The position numbers were made by a program, and so were the translations under genes. Shown piece by piece: positions 34,288-45,124 of a stretch of 64,000 nt of DNA; position 1 is the stretch's first letter; every line of letters starts with the position of its first letter. The DNA lies in the NCBI RefSeq assembly GCF_020921035.1, contig NC_063156.1:12412501-12476500 (forward strand), written 5' to 3'. Source of the stretch: Rhodamnia argentea. Taxonomy: Eukaryota; Streptophyta; Magnoliopsida; Myrtales; Myrtaceae. The notes under the pieces are model-generated. The model ran no database searches, had not been told where the DNA came from, and saw only the letters and a program-made list of their open reading frames with translations.

Positions 34288-37011
34288 TGTGGCATCCGAA
34301 ATTTACATTGTTTCGTAATAATTTTAAGAATATTAAGTTAAGAAAGTTTTTGTCTTGAAATTTCGGGTTTCGTGTAGGTTGTTAATTTTGTTAGATGCGG
34401 AAATGCATAGGATGATTTTTCAAAACCATAATCACTTGGAGTCCGACGCATTGGAATTATATTGGTAGATGTAACCGTGTACATTGATGGTGTAGAGTGA
34501 CGATAATAAATTGGGTTAATGCTACGAAAAATTTTAAATTAGTGCATATATGACAAATTTATCCCGAACTAATTTTTTTATTGCAAAAAATTCTCAAATC
34601 GGTACACATGTGATGAATTTGCCATTTATTAGTTTCAGTTAAATTGTACCGTCAAATTGTTGAGTTAAATGACACCCGATTGTTGACAGGTATACTAGTT
34701 TAAGATTTTTATCCTCCGTTTGTTACTGGTATACCAGTTTGGGGTTCTTTGTAATATAAACTCAATTTAACGGAAACTAAGGGACAATAAGTTTGTTACA
34801 TGTGTACTAGTTTGCGATTTTGGGTGAAAATTTTAGTTTGAAATAAATTTATCACAAACGTACTAGATTGAGATTTTTTGTGGTTAGAAATTTAGTTTGA
34901 GGTAAATTTATCACATATGTACTAATTTTGAATTTTTTGTGGTACTGATCCTAATTCATTGACCAACATCTTAGTTGTTGGTGGGGATGGACATTCTTCG
35001 AATTTTATGATTAATGATGGTCAAGTTTTAAATCGTAGTAAATTGAGATTTTCCTAGCATTCGGTATGGGTTTGCCCATAATTTTGGTGAGTTCGAGATG
35101 TCATGGAATATATTTTGGCCGAAGGTGAAGGGTTTCTTTCCTCACCATGATGACTCTCAAACTTCCCTTATAAAAGAATAACATGTTAAGCAATTTGTTC
35201 TCATAAGTTTAGACTCTTACATGTCTTATGACCCCTAAGGCCGGCTCAGTTATCATCGCCCTTAGTATTAGTCATCACTCTTATATCCTAATCTCATTCC
35301 ACTTGGCCATCCAATAGATTAGACTTTGCCACATGTAAGGCCAACTTACATTTAGAAATTCTACTCCAACTCAATCTTCTTTTAACCTGGGAATATCGGA
35401 AGTTCATCCACCGTGGCTGTAAGCCTTTTGCACCTTCAAACTACCAAAGAAATTTTCCTCTACTCTCCTGACTTTCCAATTCTAGGATTGAAAGGGAAAA
35501 GTTCTATCTTTTAAGAATTACGAGGTGGTTTAAGCTTTGGGTTAATCAAGTTTTGTTTGAGGTAAGTGAAACTCTAAGGGCTAAGTTGGGTTAATCTACT
35601 TAGCCCTATAGACTTGGTTGGTCGGTGCTTATTAATTTTAATTTTGATCGAGTTTGATGGTAAGTGTGAGCAAGCCGTTATGGTGGTATGTTGAAACATT
35701 GTGATAATTCAATTTGTATTGATGAGTTCTTACATGTTAAAGATGTATGTGGTTGATTTCCTTGAGGTGTGGGAGCATATTGACTATGAAAAAGATAAAT
35801 TCGGACTTAAAAGGTATTATCTTCATAACCTTGACACTTACGAGGTATACCGACGTTTTGCTAATATCCACTTGTTATCACATACCGATGATATTCACTT
35901 CTGATCACGCATCGATGATATTCACTTGTTATCATGTAACGATAATATTTACTTGTTACCACTTACTGATCATATTCACATATTACCACGTGAGTATTAT
36001 CACTTTCTGTTGATATCCACATGCTGATTAAGAATATAAGTTGGTTATTACACGGTTACTTGGCTAAAGCATTTCATTGCATTGTTGACAACATAATAAT
36101 GAAGTAGTGGAGATGCTCCGTATATCGGGATGCCCCGGGAGTGTTTGGGAGAAGTAAAATATCCAATGCACGTGTATTTGCATATATATATATATATATA
36201 TAGGCACTCATGTCAATAAATAAGCTAAATGATGGTCAATGCATGAAAATATGTTATGACATTAGCGTGCATATGAGTGAATAACGTTATGCAATATTGA
36301 TAGTTGGATACTTTGGCATATCAGAGTAGGACAGGTAAAACATTTATTTATGTACTCGGCATATATGCTTATTTATTATGTACTCCTATTGTTTGTATGG
36401 GGTTGAGTGGTAAAGTGATTTTCTACCTTAGAATTAGGGCTTTTTTATTTTTCAGACGTGTAAGATAGATCATCCACAGCCACTACTTTTTGAATCTTCA
36501 ATGTATGTGGATCGTGTTTGTGAAGATGTGCAAATACCTAGGACGAATATAGGATACACTAAGTGTAGTTACACCGTGTGGGTCGATGTGAGTTTTATAG
36601 AGTGTACTCCCTATCGTTTTGTCGCTTGGTACATGAACATCGGTGGAGAGTTGGTTAGTCCGTTAGGGGTTTCGATGATGACGACGACCCGTCAATGAGA
36701 GAGGTTATCGACCTATAGTGTGGAGGTTGACTTTTGTATAGGCAGTTCTTTGGCATGGTAGTAGCATTGGAGATAGGTGACCATGACCTTTCCTAGGACT
36801 TTGATATTTTGTATTTTGCTGGATGATGTAGTGAAGTTGTAAAACTCATGTTTAATATAAATAAGGAGGCATATGTAAGCAATTAAATTTGCGCAATTTT
36901 TTTTTGTAATGGATGTCTCAAATGTTTGCTTATGCTTCCGCATGCTTAGTGAATAAGATCATTAATAAATAGAAAGGACACATGTTGTTTGTGACGTTTT
37001 GGGGCGTCGCA
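34288..37011 (+). mobile_element. Putative solo LTR (Gypsy-type style) nested in the MULE-like element
   Basis: Starts TGTGGCATCCGAAA and ends TTTTGGGGCGTCGCA; the two ends are near-inverted copies and carry the TG...CA form of plant LTRs. They resemble the TGTNNCATCCCGAAATTT...GGGGCGTNACA ends of large Gypsy (del/Tekay) LTRs. At 2.7 kb it is long but within that group's range. No 5-bp TSD was recognised and no coding region is present. The sequence that ends at 34287 and restarts at 37012 is the GC-rich core of the MULE-like element. Confidence 0.5.
35863..35997 (+). repeat. 27-bp minisatellite, five units
   Basis: Five consecutive 27-bp units with the pattern ATATTCACTTGTTATCAC then a variable tail, starting 35863, 35890, 35917, 35944 and 35971. 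Because 27 is a multiple of three, the frame reads as a nine-residue repeat, but there is no sign of a real protein. Confidence 0.85.
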
Positions 37012-37555
37012 ACCGACGAGGGTGGGGGAGGGTTGGTGAGGGGCCCCGGCGAGCCTTGCCGACGGCAGGCGTGGGCTTGCCGCCCTCGCCTGCCTGCTTT
37101 CTCACCCCTCTTTATTTTTTCCTTTTTTTAAAATTTAACTTGTTTTTATTTAATTTAAATAGATTTTGTGTTAAAAATCAGTTTTGGACCAAGGTGATAT
37201 AGTTTTAGCATTATATTTTTATGTTTTAGTCGCGACATTGTCACATAGAAAGAGAACATATTTTAAAAAAATCACGTCAATATTTTTCAATGGTCAAGTT
37301 CGACGAAGTTCGCGAATAGACTCGATTGCATCAATTTGATAAGTTTTAGAATTTGAATACACTTTTTATAAGTTTTAAAAATCAGTGCGCTTATCTCATT
37401 TCAATATTTCGACCTCTAGCCTATTTAGAGGGTTTCGGCTAATAAAGGTATATCATCAATATACACATAAAATCTGACATCAGGCATAAGATATGCATAA
37501 TACCATAAGTCCATAAACAAATTTTGGAATAAATGATGTATTGGTACCTCTTTAA

Positions 37556-37776
37556 TGGTGTGTTTATTTGAATGAAAGAATTCTCCGGGAATTAGTATTT
37601 TGAATTTTCACACATTTTGTTTACTGAAAATGATCTATCAATGAAAAATCATTTACAACTAAAGAAAATATAAATGCGTAAAGTTAGGAAAATATTTTTC
37701 CCTCATTTTTCTAAAAAACGATTTTTCAAAAAATATTTTCCTTTAGCATGAAATTTTTCTCGAAATAAACACACCC
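37556..37776. mobile_element. Tourist-like MITE
   Basis: A 221-bp element with left end TGGTGTGTTTATTTGAA and reverse-complement right end GGGTGTGTTTATTTCGA, flanked by TAA on both sides (37553-37555, 37777-37779). The ends resemble the GGGTGTGTTTGTTTC ends of the full PIF/Harbinger element at 54731-60075, which could supply transposase in trans (inference). Confidence 0.77.
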
Positions 37777-37876
37777 TAAGTTTCAATGACATGTTAGTCA
37801 ATAACCAACGAATGTTCTAAGTAAATTGCCAACTACATGTAATTGAAAAGGCATAAAACACACTACGAATTCGATC

Positions 37877-38051
37877 ATTTTGTGGAAAATGAATGGTTTA
37901 AAAAATATTTTTCAAAGAATGATCACAGCTTATGTGTAAATATTTTCGTGGACGATAGAAATATTTTTCATTAATTGATTTTGATAAGTGATATAAGCAA
38001 TTTGTTTTAGGATAATATTTTTAGAATCGTTCATTTTCGCGAAACAAACGG
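37877..38051. mobile_element. AT-rich MITE with inverted arms (family copy 3)
   Basis: The left arm has TTTGTGGAAAATGAATGGTT and the reverse complement of the right arm has TTTCGCGAAAATGAACGATT. Related to the copies at 4323 and 17659. No TSD was confirmed. Confidence 0.5.
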
Positions 38052-38505
38052 AGTCTAATGTGGGGAGATAGTGTATAAGGTGCTTATAGTACGTGGGCTC
38101 CGAATCCATTTGTTCCTCTTATTAGTTACATTAGAGCGAAGGCACGCACTATGCGCATGATTGAAGAAAGATTATTGTGCATAGAAAATGGTGGATGGTT
38201 AATACAAGAAGTGGATGAGTAAGTAGCCACTTTTGTTCATGAAGGACTTGAGAATATGGGAAGATTGTCTTGGTTGAGGACAATAGAGGAGCTGGAAAAA
38301 AGAGAGTGAGAAAGCAATCAAGGATTGTGCTTTCACCATCTATATAAAATGTCCTAAACTTGTATCATCTATTGATTACACTGCATTATTCATCACTTGA
38401 TATGTAGGCTGCGTTTGATCGTCTAGATTTCTAGTTAAGAGAGGACTAAATAGGGTGGGATAGGAAATCCAAAAAATTTTGTTATATCCTATTTACTGTG
38501 CGGTG

Positions 38506-39102
38506 TAGGGGTGAGCGGTTCCGGGTTCCTTACAAGTTCCACCTGGAACCCGAAACCTACCCGTCATACCTTAGAACCCGGAACCTACCCCGTCACAGGT
38601 TCTAGGGTCAGGGCCGTGGTATCCGAGAACCTATCAATTTCTTTTATTTTCTTTTATTTTTTTCATTTTTAGTTAAGCAAAATGAGAGTGAATGCTACAA
38701 CAGCTAAGAGAAAGTAGATGTAAGTGATTTTAGGCTTTGTACAAGTTACATTTAGAACCCGAAACCAATCCATTAGAACACGTTTATCATTTTTTGGAAC
38801 CCGAAACCTAAAAAATTGTTTGGCTCCAAATTATACACTCATCATCGAATGCCATAGAACATTGTATGATCATGCAAAAATATATACCAAGAAAAATATA
38901 AAAAATTATTTTAGAATTTAGAGTCCAGATTTCGGGTTCCAGGTTCTAGGTAGTGAAACTTGGAACCTATCCATTGGAACAGTTCCTCAATTTTTGGAAC
39001 CCGGAACCTACCCCCGCATACCTTGGAACCTGGAACTAGAGCGGATCCTACGGGTTCCGGTTCCGGATTCTCGGTTCTACCCCGGAACCATGCTCACCCC
39101 TA
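38506..39102. mobile_element. Non-autonomous hAT-like element (copy 5, best preserved)
   Basis: Perfect 11-bp TIR: TAGGGGTGAGC at the left and GCTCACCCCTA at the right. Flanks GTGCGGTG (38498-38505) and GTCCGGTG (39103-39110) match at 7 of 8. The interior has many GGAACCCGGAACCTACC-like repeats near both ends and no transposase. Confidence 0.87.
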
Positions 39103-39110
39103 GTCCGGTG

Positions 39111-40511
39111 AACTACGGATTTCAAATAAGCAAAGGTAAGACGTGGCTGAGATCGACCCGTCTTGCAAAATTTTTTCGAAGCAAAGGACAAACACAAGAG
39201 ATGCATATAGATAAAAATAAAAAATAAAAATTCCCGAGTTACTTCACTTCCTGCTCAAAACCTCGATTTTGGATCTTCCCAAAGCATTACATGTTTTCAC
39301 CAAGCACCATATTTCTGTTTCAATCCACAGAAACTCATATTTCTCTCTTTCAATTGCGTCACCGTAATTTACTCCACGAGCTAATCGCACTTCTCTCTCC
39401 ATGAATACACGAGAAAGAAAATCCATGAAACTAAAAGTGCAATATCACCCACAACTTTGCTTGGGCCACTCACGCACAAGCCCCTCAAGCTTCCTCTCAA
39501 AGCAAAACCTCCACACCGCCATGCCCACATGCAACACCACACACCCTTTTGCCAAGAAGCTCTGGAACTCCTTTTCCTTCACGTATCAGCAACAAGGACT
39601 CGATGGTGATGAGAGACGTCTGAATCAGGAGATGATCATGAGAGGTACAACCTTGGGATTTGATGGCAGATATCTCTGCTGAATAGAACATCATGAGAGC
39701 TCCATTCGTGACAGCCACCAGCGAATGCAACACGCAAATCAGGAAAAAACCGGGTGAGGCCATCCGAGAAAGGAATTAGAACGTGGGTCTTGATCTTTCT
39801 GTCTTCTCAGATTGAGATTCAATTCCAAGACGTGTATACAGAATTTTATCAGGTTGTTGCTCCCATTGCATTGCACCCTTTGCTTTGATAGATTTAATCG
39901 CGACGTGTCCGCTCAAGTTCAACGCCACACTTGACGATCACCGCCGCTAGAATGGGGGCTGGGCGTGGAGGAGAAGCGGTGGTTGTGGGAAAAACCCATT
40001 TCTTCTAATGTGCATATTTTGAGAAATTCTATCCAGGTTTATCCAACTTCCCTCTCTAGGATTTTTTATCCGGGCTATATCCTCTTATGTCCTCATTTAT
40101 CCTGTCATTTACAACTACCAAATATAGGATAAAACATATCATATCCTGACTTTTATCCGAACTACCAAACGCAATCTAGTGATTATGTTTAACAAATTAA
40201 TCTAATTTAACGAGGATTTAATTTCTTAAAAACTGTACAATACCCAAGACATGATAGTTGGAAGGTCATCACTACAAAGCTTATGATGCACTGATTAAGC
40301 TGTCAAAGACTATATATTTTTCCCTATATGTGATAAATTAGGGTCAAGTCCTCAAGAATAAGTGAAATTGACTCTCAGGCTTGAGGGACAGAAGTAAAGT
40401 GAGTATATGAGGCCCAAGACACGCCAAACTAGGAGGTAAAAAGAAAAAAAGATAATTACCTAAGTTTCTATGAAAAAAAAAAATAGGCACAGCTCTCTAA
40501 AAAAATTCAAA
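39111..40511. other. Intergenic, nothing recognised
   Basis: The segments at about 38408-38490 and 40040-40180 look inverted to each other (GGCTGCGTTTGATCG against the reverse complement ATTGCGTTTGGTAG, with ATATCCT/AGGATAT stretches). They may be arms of one older element around the hAT insertion, but the ends are not firm. No coding motif. Confidence 0.35.
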
Positions 40512-40519
40512 CTTCTGCC

Positions 40520-41089
40520 TAGGAGTGAGAATAGGTTAGGTGTGCCGGGTCCAGACCTAGACCCCGAAACCGATCATGTTATAACCGATTCCCAATTTTT
40601 AGAATCGAGAACCAACCCCGTTTGTCTTGGAACCTGTTTTGGAACAGACCTTGTTTTGGTCCGGTTCCAGGGTCTATCCGAGAACTTATTTTTTTTTTTT
40701 TTAATCAAAATAATATGAGTATCGATGAAACAAGCAATAAAAATTACAATCCACCAAAAGCAACAATTCAAAATATAATAATAAATAATACGACGAGATG
40801 GGAAAAAACATAGGACTGAGAGGAGGTGAGAGCCGTGAGGCAACCAAAAGGCAAGCGACGCTAAATTGGACACTAGGGGTTTTTTTTTTTTTTTAAGTAA
40901 CTAAAAACCTGTTCTAAAATCGGTCCGGGTGGGTCTTCACCTAGAACCGGAAATCGGACCGGTTTCAACCGGTTCCCAAAAATTGAAATCGATTCCCAGA
41001 TCGGTTTGAGAAGGAACCGATTCCCGACCCTGTTTTTCGGGTGGGCTGATCCGGGTTTCGGGTAAACCCGGTCTGATTGCACACCCTTA
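40520..41089. mobile_element. Non-autonomous hAT-like element (copy 6)
   Basis: Starts TAGGAGTGAGAA and ends TTGCACACCCTTA. Flanks CTTCTGCC (40512-40519) and TTTCTGTC (41090-41097) match at 6 of 8. GGTTCC/CCGGTTTC-rich arms surround an AT-rich centre. No coding capacity. Confidence 0.7.
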
Positions 41090-41965
41090 TTTCTGTCGCG
41101 AACTTCCTTTTGTCTCAAGAAAAAAAAAATCCAAAACTTAAAGTCCGATCTCAAATCTATCCCAAACCTTTTTGTTGTCTCACAAAACCCTTAACCTTTG
41201 GATATAATCCCAAATCTACCTCGTATTTTGTTTTGTCTAAAAAAATACTAACTTTCAATCTATTTCTCAAGTCTACCTTCACGATCTAGTCCCAACTTTT
41301 ACGTAGCATTTTCATGTCAACAAAAAATCCACACCAGCAAGGTGACATTTCCTAAATGAAACATTTCTTCGATATAAAAATTAGAGACATCTAACGGCGA
41401 TTTTTGGAGAGGGGGCTAATGGGGGAAAATTTGTGATTAGCGCAAAAATTGATGATTTTTCTCTCGGACGAAAAGAGTTTGGGTAGATTTAAGACCGAAC
41501 TTAAGATTTGGGTTTTTTTTTTTAGATAAAGAAAATTTCGAGGCGGATTTGGACTGAACCTAAAATATGATGTTTCTTTCTAGATAAAAAAAAAAGTAGG
41601 TGCAAATTTAGGTTTTTTTTTTAGAGAATTAGGCCTAAAAAGCGTATTTGAAAAACTTATTCATGGCACGGGCATGATACTAAGTTAGTCATAATATTTT
41701 AGATTTCTCCTTCATCCGGATAAAATGCCAGATAAAAAACCAGTGATAAGGGACGGGACACATCTGGATCGGATAAAAATTGAAAAAATAACTTAACCAA
41801 AAAAAGAAAAAAATAGAATCAACACGTTCTCCGCTCTTTGTTCCAGTCGAAAACCAGAGAGAGGGAGAAGTACAACCAAAAAGATGAGAAAAAAAAGATT
41901 TAACAGATTCCAAAATCGCATGGTTGCTCTCACCACTCAATCCCAATTCGTCACTGATCAGCACC

Positions 41966-42067
41966 TCGATTCCGACCCTACAATCTTGGCATAACCACTG
42001 TGAAATTCAACCAATCTCGATTCCGACCCTACAATCTTGGCATAACCACTGTGAAATTCAACCAATC
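41966..42067 (+). repeat. Perfect 51-bp tandem duplication
   Basis: Two identical 51-bp units (41966-42016 and 42017-42067) each begin TCGATTCCGACCCTACAATC. No mismatch is visible, so it is young or under conversion. It lies in sequence with no recognised gene. Confidence 0.95.
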
Positions 42068-43470
42068 TGTAACCATTGTCTGATGATTTCATTTCTGTTT
42101 TTTTTTCTCTTTTTTTGTGCCTGGAGTTATTGGAGTTACTTGCGGACATTCAATGGGGATTCTGCACGAGGGACGATTGAATTGGGGGTGTTGGAGGGCA
42201 TTGTTACAGAGTTCTGGTGATCTTTCCAGAGCGCTGAATTTCATATGGAGCTGTGGAGGTGTGAGTGGTGGTGGATTTAAGGTTAGGGTTTGGCGTAGCT
42301 AGCTTTTATTGTCCAGATTTGGCAGTTGCGCGCGAGACGGATGAGAACAATCTTTAGCTCGAGGAGGATGGAGAAGTTCCCTTCTCAACGAGGAGGATTT
42401 TTAAAGATTTTAATCCTGTCATAAGTAGCACCGAGCATATGATTGGATCTTTCACAATCCCTAGCCCGATTCAAAGCAAAACGACCAAACGCAACGAATT
42501 TTTAAGGCTGGACACCGAAATGGAAGAGAAATAGACGAAATTGAAAATGAGCCGTAAATTAGTTTGCTTCATTTTTATTTTACTCGTTCTAGCATCTAAA
42601 TGTCCATGCCGACGAGGATTTATGTATTAAGGAAAGTAAATTACCCTCATGAACTTCTATTGAAAAAAAAAAATGCCGGCGAGGGTAAGAAATGATGTTA
42701 TTTTCTAATTTCTATATCTTTTTAGTTTCGGTTTTCAGTCAAAAGACATCGAAGTTCCATCGGTTGATAAAGTCTCCATTAAAATAGCAAGTGATTGAGT
42801 GAAAACAAATACGATCGCATTTTCCTTCCGTAGCAGATACTCTCTCAATTAGTTTGGACATTCATGAGTAGATCGCGGAATGTGATATGAAAATGGGATT
42901 ATTTTGGTCATTTGAACCTCGCATATCAAATTTGAAAGCCGTATCTATATGTATTAGGATAGATTAAACAGATGGAAACATATGTTTAGATTAGATAAAC
43001 ACACACTTCCTCTCAGGATTGACAGATGAACGAGCGGCTTACAGTTGAGATAAACACCCGAGAATGAATGAGGAAAATACAAAGTTTGGACCTTTTCTAT
43101 GTAAGCCAGTGGGACGGAGCTGTCCGGCATTGACCCGCTCTCTGGGGGCGAAGAATTCTGCTTCAACCCCATTAAATAGACGTCTCAATCAAGATGACAA
43201 CTATTCCACAGGCATGACCATTAATTATCGTTTTGCTATTATGGTCGCAAAAAAAAAAAAAACGAAATTTGTGGAATGCTTCCTAAAGTAATCTTCTGAT
43301 TTCGTCACAGACGCCACGAGGAAGGAAGTGCCATTATTGAAAGAGATCCCCTTAATAGGACATGACGACCTGCGAATCCTCGTCAGGGAAAAATAATATC
43401 TTGGGGGTCATGTCGAGAATTAGATTTATGTGGGTACAGGATCATTGGAGGCTACCCAATGTGATAAGAT
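42068..43470. other. Intergenic upstream of RHF2A, nothing recognised
   Basis: No coding motif or element end could be supported here. The nearest feature is the RHF2A promoter region at its right edge. Confidence 0.4.
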
Positions 43471-43477
43471 GCCCAAT

Positions 43478-43485
43478 TATTTAAA
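43478..43485 (+). promoter_or_regulatory. Possible TATA-like box of RHF2A
   Basis: TATTTAAA about 60 nt before the GA-repeat leader of RHF2A. It is the only TATA-like motif at a sensible distance; weak evidence. Confidence 0.35.
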
Positions 43486-43541
43486 GCTGCGTGGAAAAAG
43501 ACGAAGCTTTTGAGGTCCCATTTTCTGATGCTCTGGTTGTG

Positions 43542-43542
<1 letters not shown>

Positions 43543-43579
<37 letters not shown>
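43543..43579 (+). repeat. (GA)n tract in the RHF2A 5' leader
   Basis: A run of about 18 GA units just upstream of the presumed leader. GA/CT runs of this kind mark several gene starts in this window. Confidence 0.85.
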
Positions 43580-43582
<3 letters not shown>

Positions 43583-43667
43583 AGGGAGAGAGTGTTGTGT
43601 TTTCCAACACACAAAAAAACATAGAAAAGCAAACGAATAAGAAGAACCAACCAACCCATTATTAAAG

Positions 43668-43739
43668 GTAATGATAAAGCTTACATGTCTGCTCCTTCCT
43701 TTTTTTTTGTCCTCTCTCTCTTTTCCTCTGTTTGATTAG
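43668..43739 (+). other. Possible 5'-UTR intron of RHF2A with two tiny uORFs behind it
   Basis: A good donor (AAAG|GTAATG) and an acceptor with a very strong pyrimidine tract (...CCTCTGTTTGATTAG) bound 72 nt. Behind it the leader holds two minimal upstream ORFs: ATG GTC TGA at 43740-43748 and ATG GAT CTC TAA at 43774-43785, the latter in the strong context GCCATGG. Both end before the main ATG at 43848. Splicing is inferred from sequence only. Confidence 0.45.
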
Positions 43740-43847
43740 ATGGTCTGAAATTCTGGGGTTTCGCTTTCTTGCCATGGATCTCTAACGTTCTCCCAGTTGG
43801 AGGGATCAATCTCTCTTGCCCATCTTCCGGGGCGTTCATCTTTCTGA

Positions 43848-45088
43848 ATGGAGGTATGTGGATTTATCTTTTTTAAATTGCCGAACCATCAAGTTTTTTT
43901 CGATTTTCTTTTTTTTTTTTTTTTTTTTGGTTGTGCTCTCGATTGACGATCTTCACGTATTGTTTTCATCTACCTGTGACCATTTCACATCTGGGTTTTC
44001 TGTCTCTCATTTGCCCTTTTTTGTATTTTGGCTTAGTTCTGATTTTCAATCGTGGGGTTTCTGTCCGGAAGGGTTAGGATTCTGATTGAATTATGCATTC
44101 ACGTTTGGGAGAAAAAAGAAAAAATTGTGATGTCTTGTTGCTTTGGTGAAATTATGATGAACTAATTTCTGAGAAGAAGTTGTTGAGCATTTATGAAGTG
44201 TGATAAGCTGGAATCAGGGTGTGTGTAGTGATAACGTCTGGAAGGGTTTTGCTGATAATTAGCTGGAAACTGTGATGGTAGAGGGAGGTCATTCATCAGG
44301 AAAACTTGTAGTTCGAAGAATATCGCAAGGAGAAAATACAGTACATATACTGTGTAGAGAAATCTAGGCAAGTATGTTGGACTAGTGAATGGAGGAAGAC
44401 TTATAACTTTGAATTTTGTTAAAAGGTGGCTATGGGTTTTATGAAAAGAAGTTATATGGGATATATAACTTCCGAGATCATCTGCCACCAAACTAATTGC
44501 GTATGCATTCTTAATTTTTAAGTCTGACATATGAAATGCGTTCAGGTTCTGGACGAGGAGGCAAAGAGAGCTGGAGATCATATGACATCAGCAGCAGCTT
44601 TTGTGGAAGGAGGAATACAAGAGGCTAATGATGATGCTTGCAGCATATGCCTGGAGGAGTTCTGCGACAGCGATCCTTCAACGGTAATCCCCACATACAC
44701 AAGTTCTATATCCTGGTGATGATGTCGTTGCATTAGGCATAGGTACTTGTGGTGCTTCTTGTTATTCCGATGATATATCTCTTTTTCCTTCGATATTTGA
44801 GCTTTTTTGCATATTAATAATGAAAAGACAAGTGTGCAACATGTGCAGAATTGTAAGAATCCAAGTGACTAAGGTGTGAACATGATGAATTTGCACCTAA
44901 TATTTTGCTTGTTAAGCTGGATATGCGGTGCCTTCTGTTCAATTGCTCTGGTTATATCTAATTAGTCTGTGTTCTCTATGTTTTTCCCTCTTCTCAGGTC
45001 ACTTGTTGCAAGCATGAGTTTCACCTTCAGTGCATTCTTGAATGGTATGCTTGTCTTTTGTTAATTTCTTTGAAACCCCTTCCCACTG

Positions 45089-45124
<36 letters not shown>

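Larger units (their letters stand above)
33961..37397. mobile_element. MULE-like element with 9-bp target duplication, split by a putative solo LTR
   Basis: The ends pair as inverted repeats (GGGATAAGTGC at the left; GAGATAAGCGC for the reverse complement of the right end), and inner arms match for about 170 bp, for example AAATTGATACAATCGAGT versus AAATTGATGCAATCGAGT. The flanking 9 bp ATTTCAATA are identical (33952-33960 and 37398-37406). A 9-bp TSD is the Mutator hallmark. Without the LTR at 34288-37011 the element would be about 0.7 kb, and it has no transposase. Confidence 0.75.

Noticed and set aside
35863-35997. CRISPR-like array
   Set aside because: Units are contiguous without spacers, in a plant LTR context; it is a minisatellite.
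43816-44085. Frame overlapping the RHF2A start
   Set aside because: It begins at a TTG and reads into intron 1; the splice-consistent start is the ATG at 43848.
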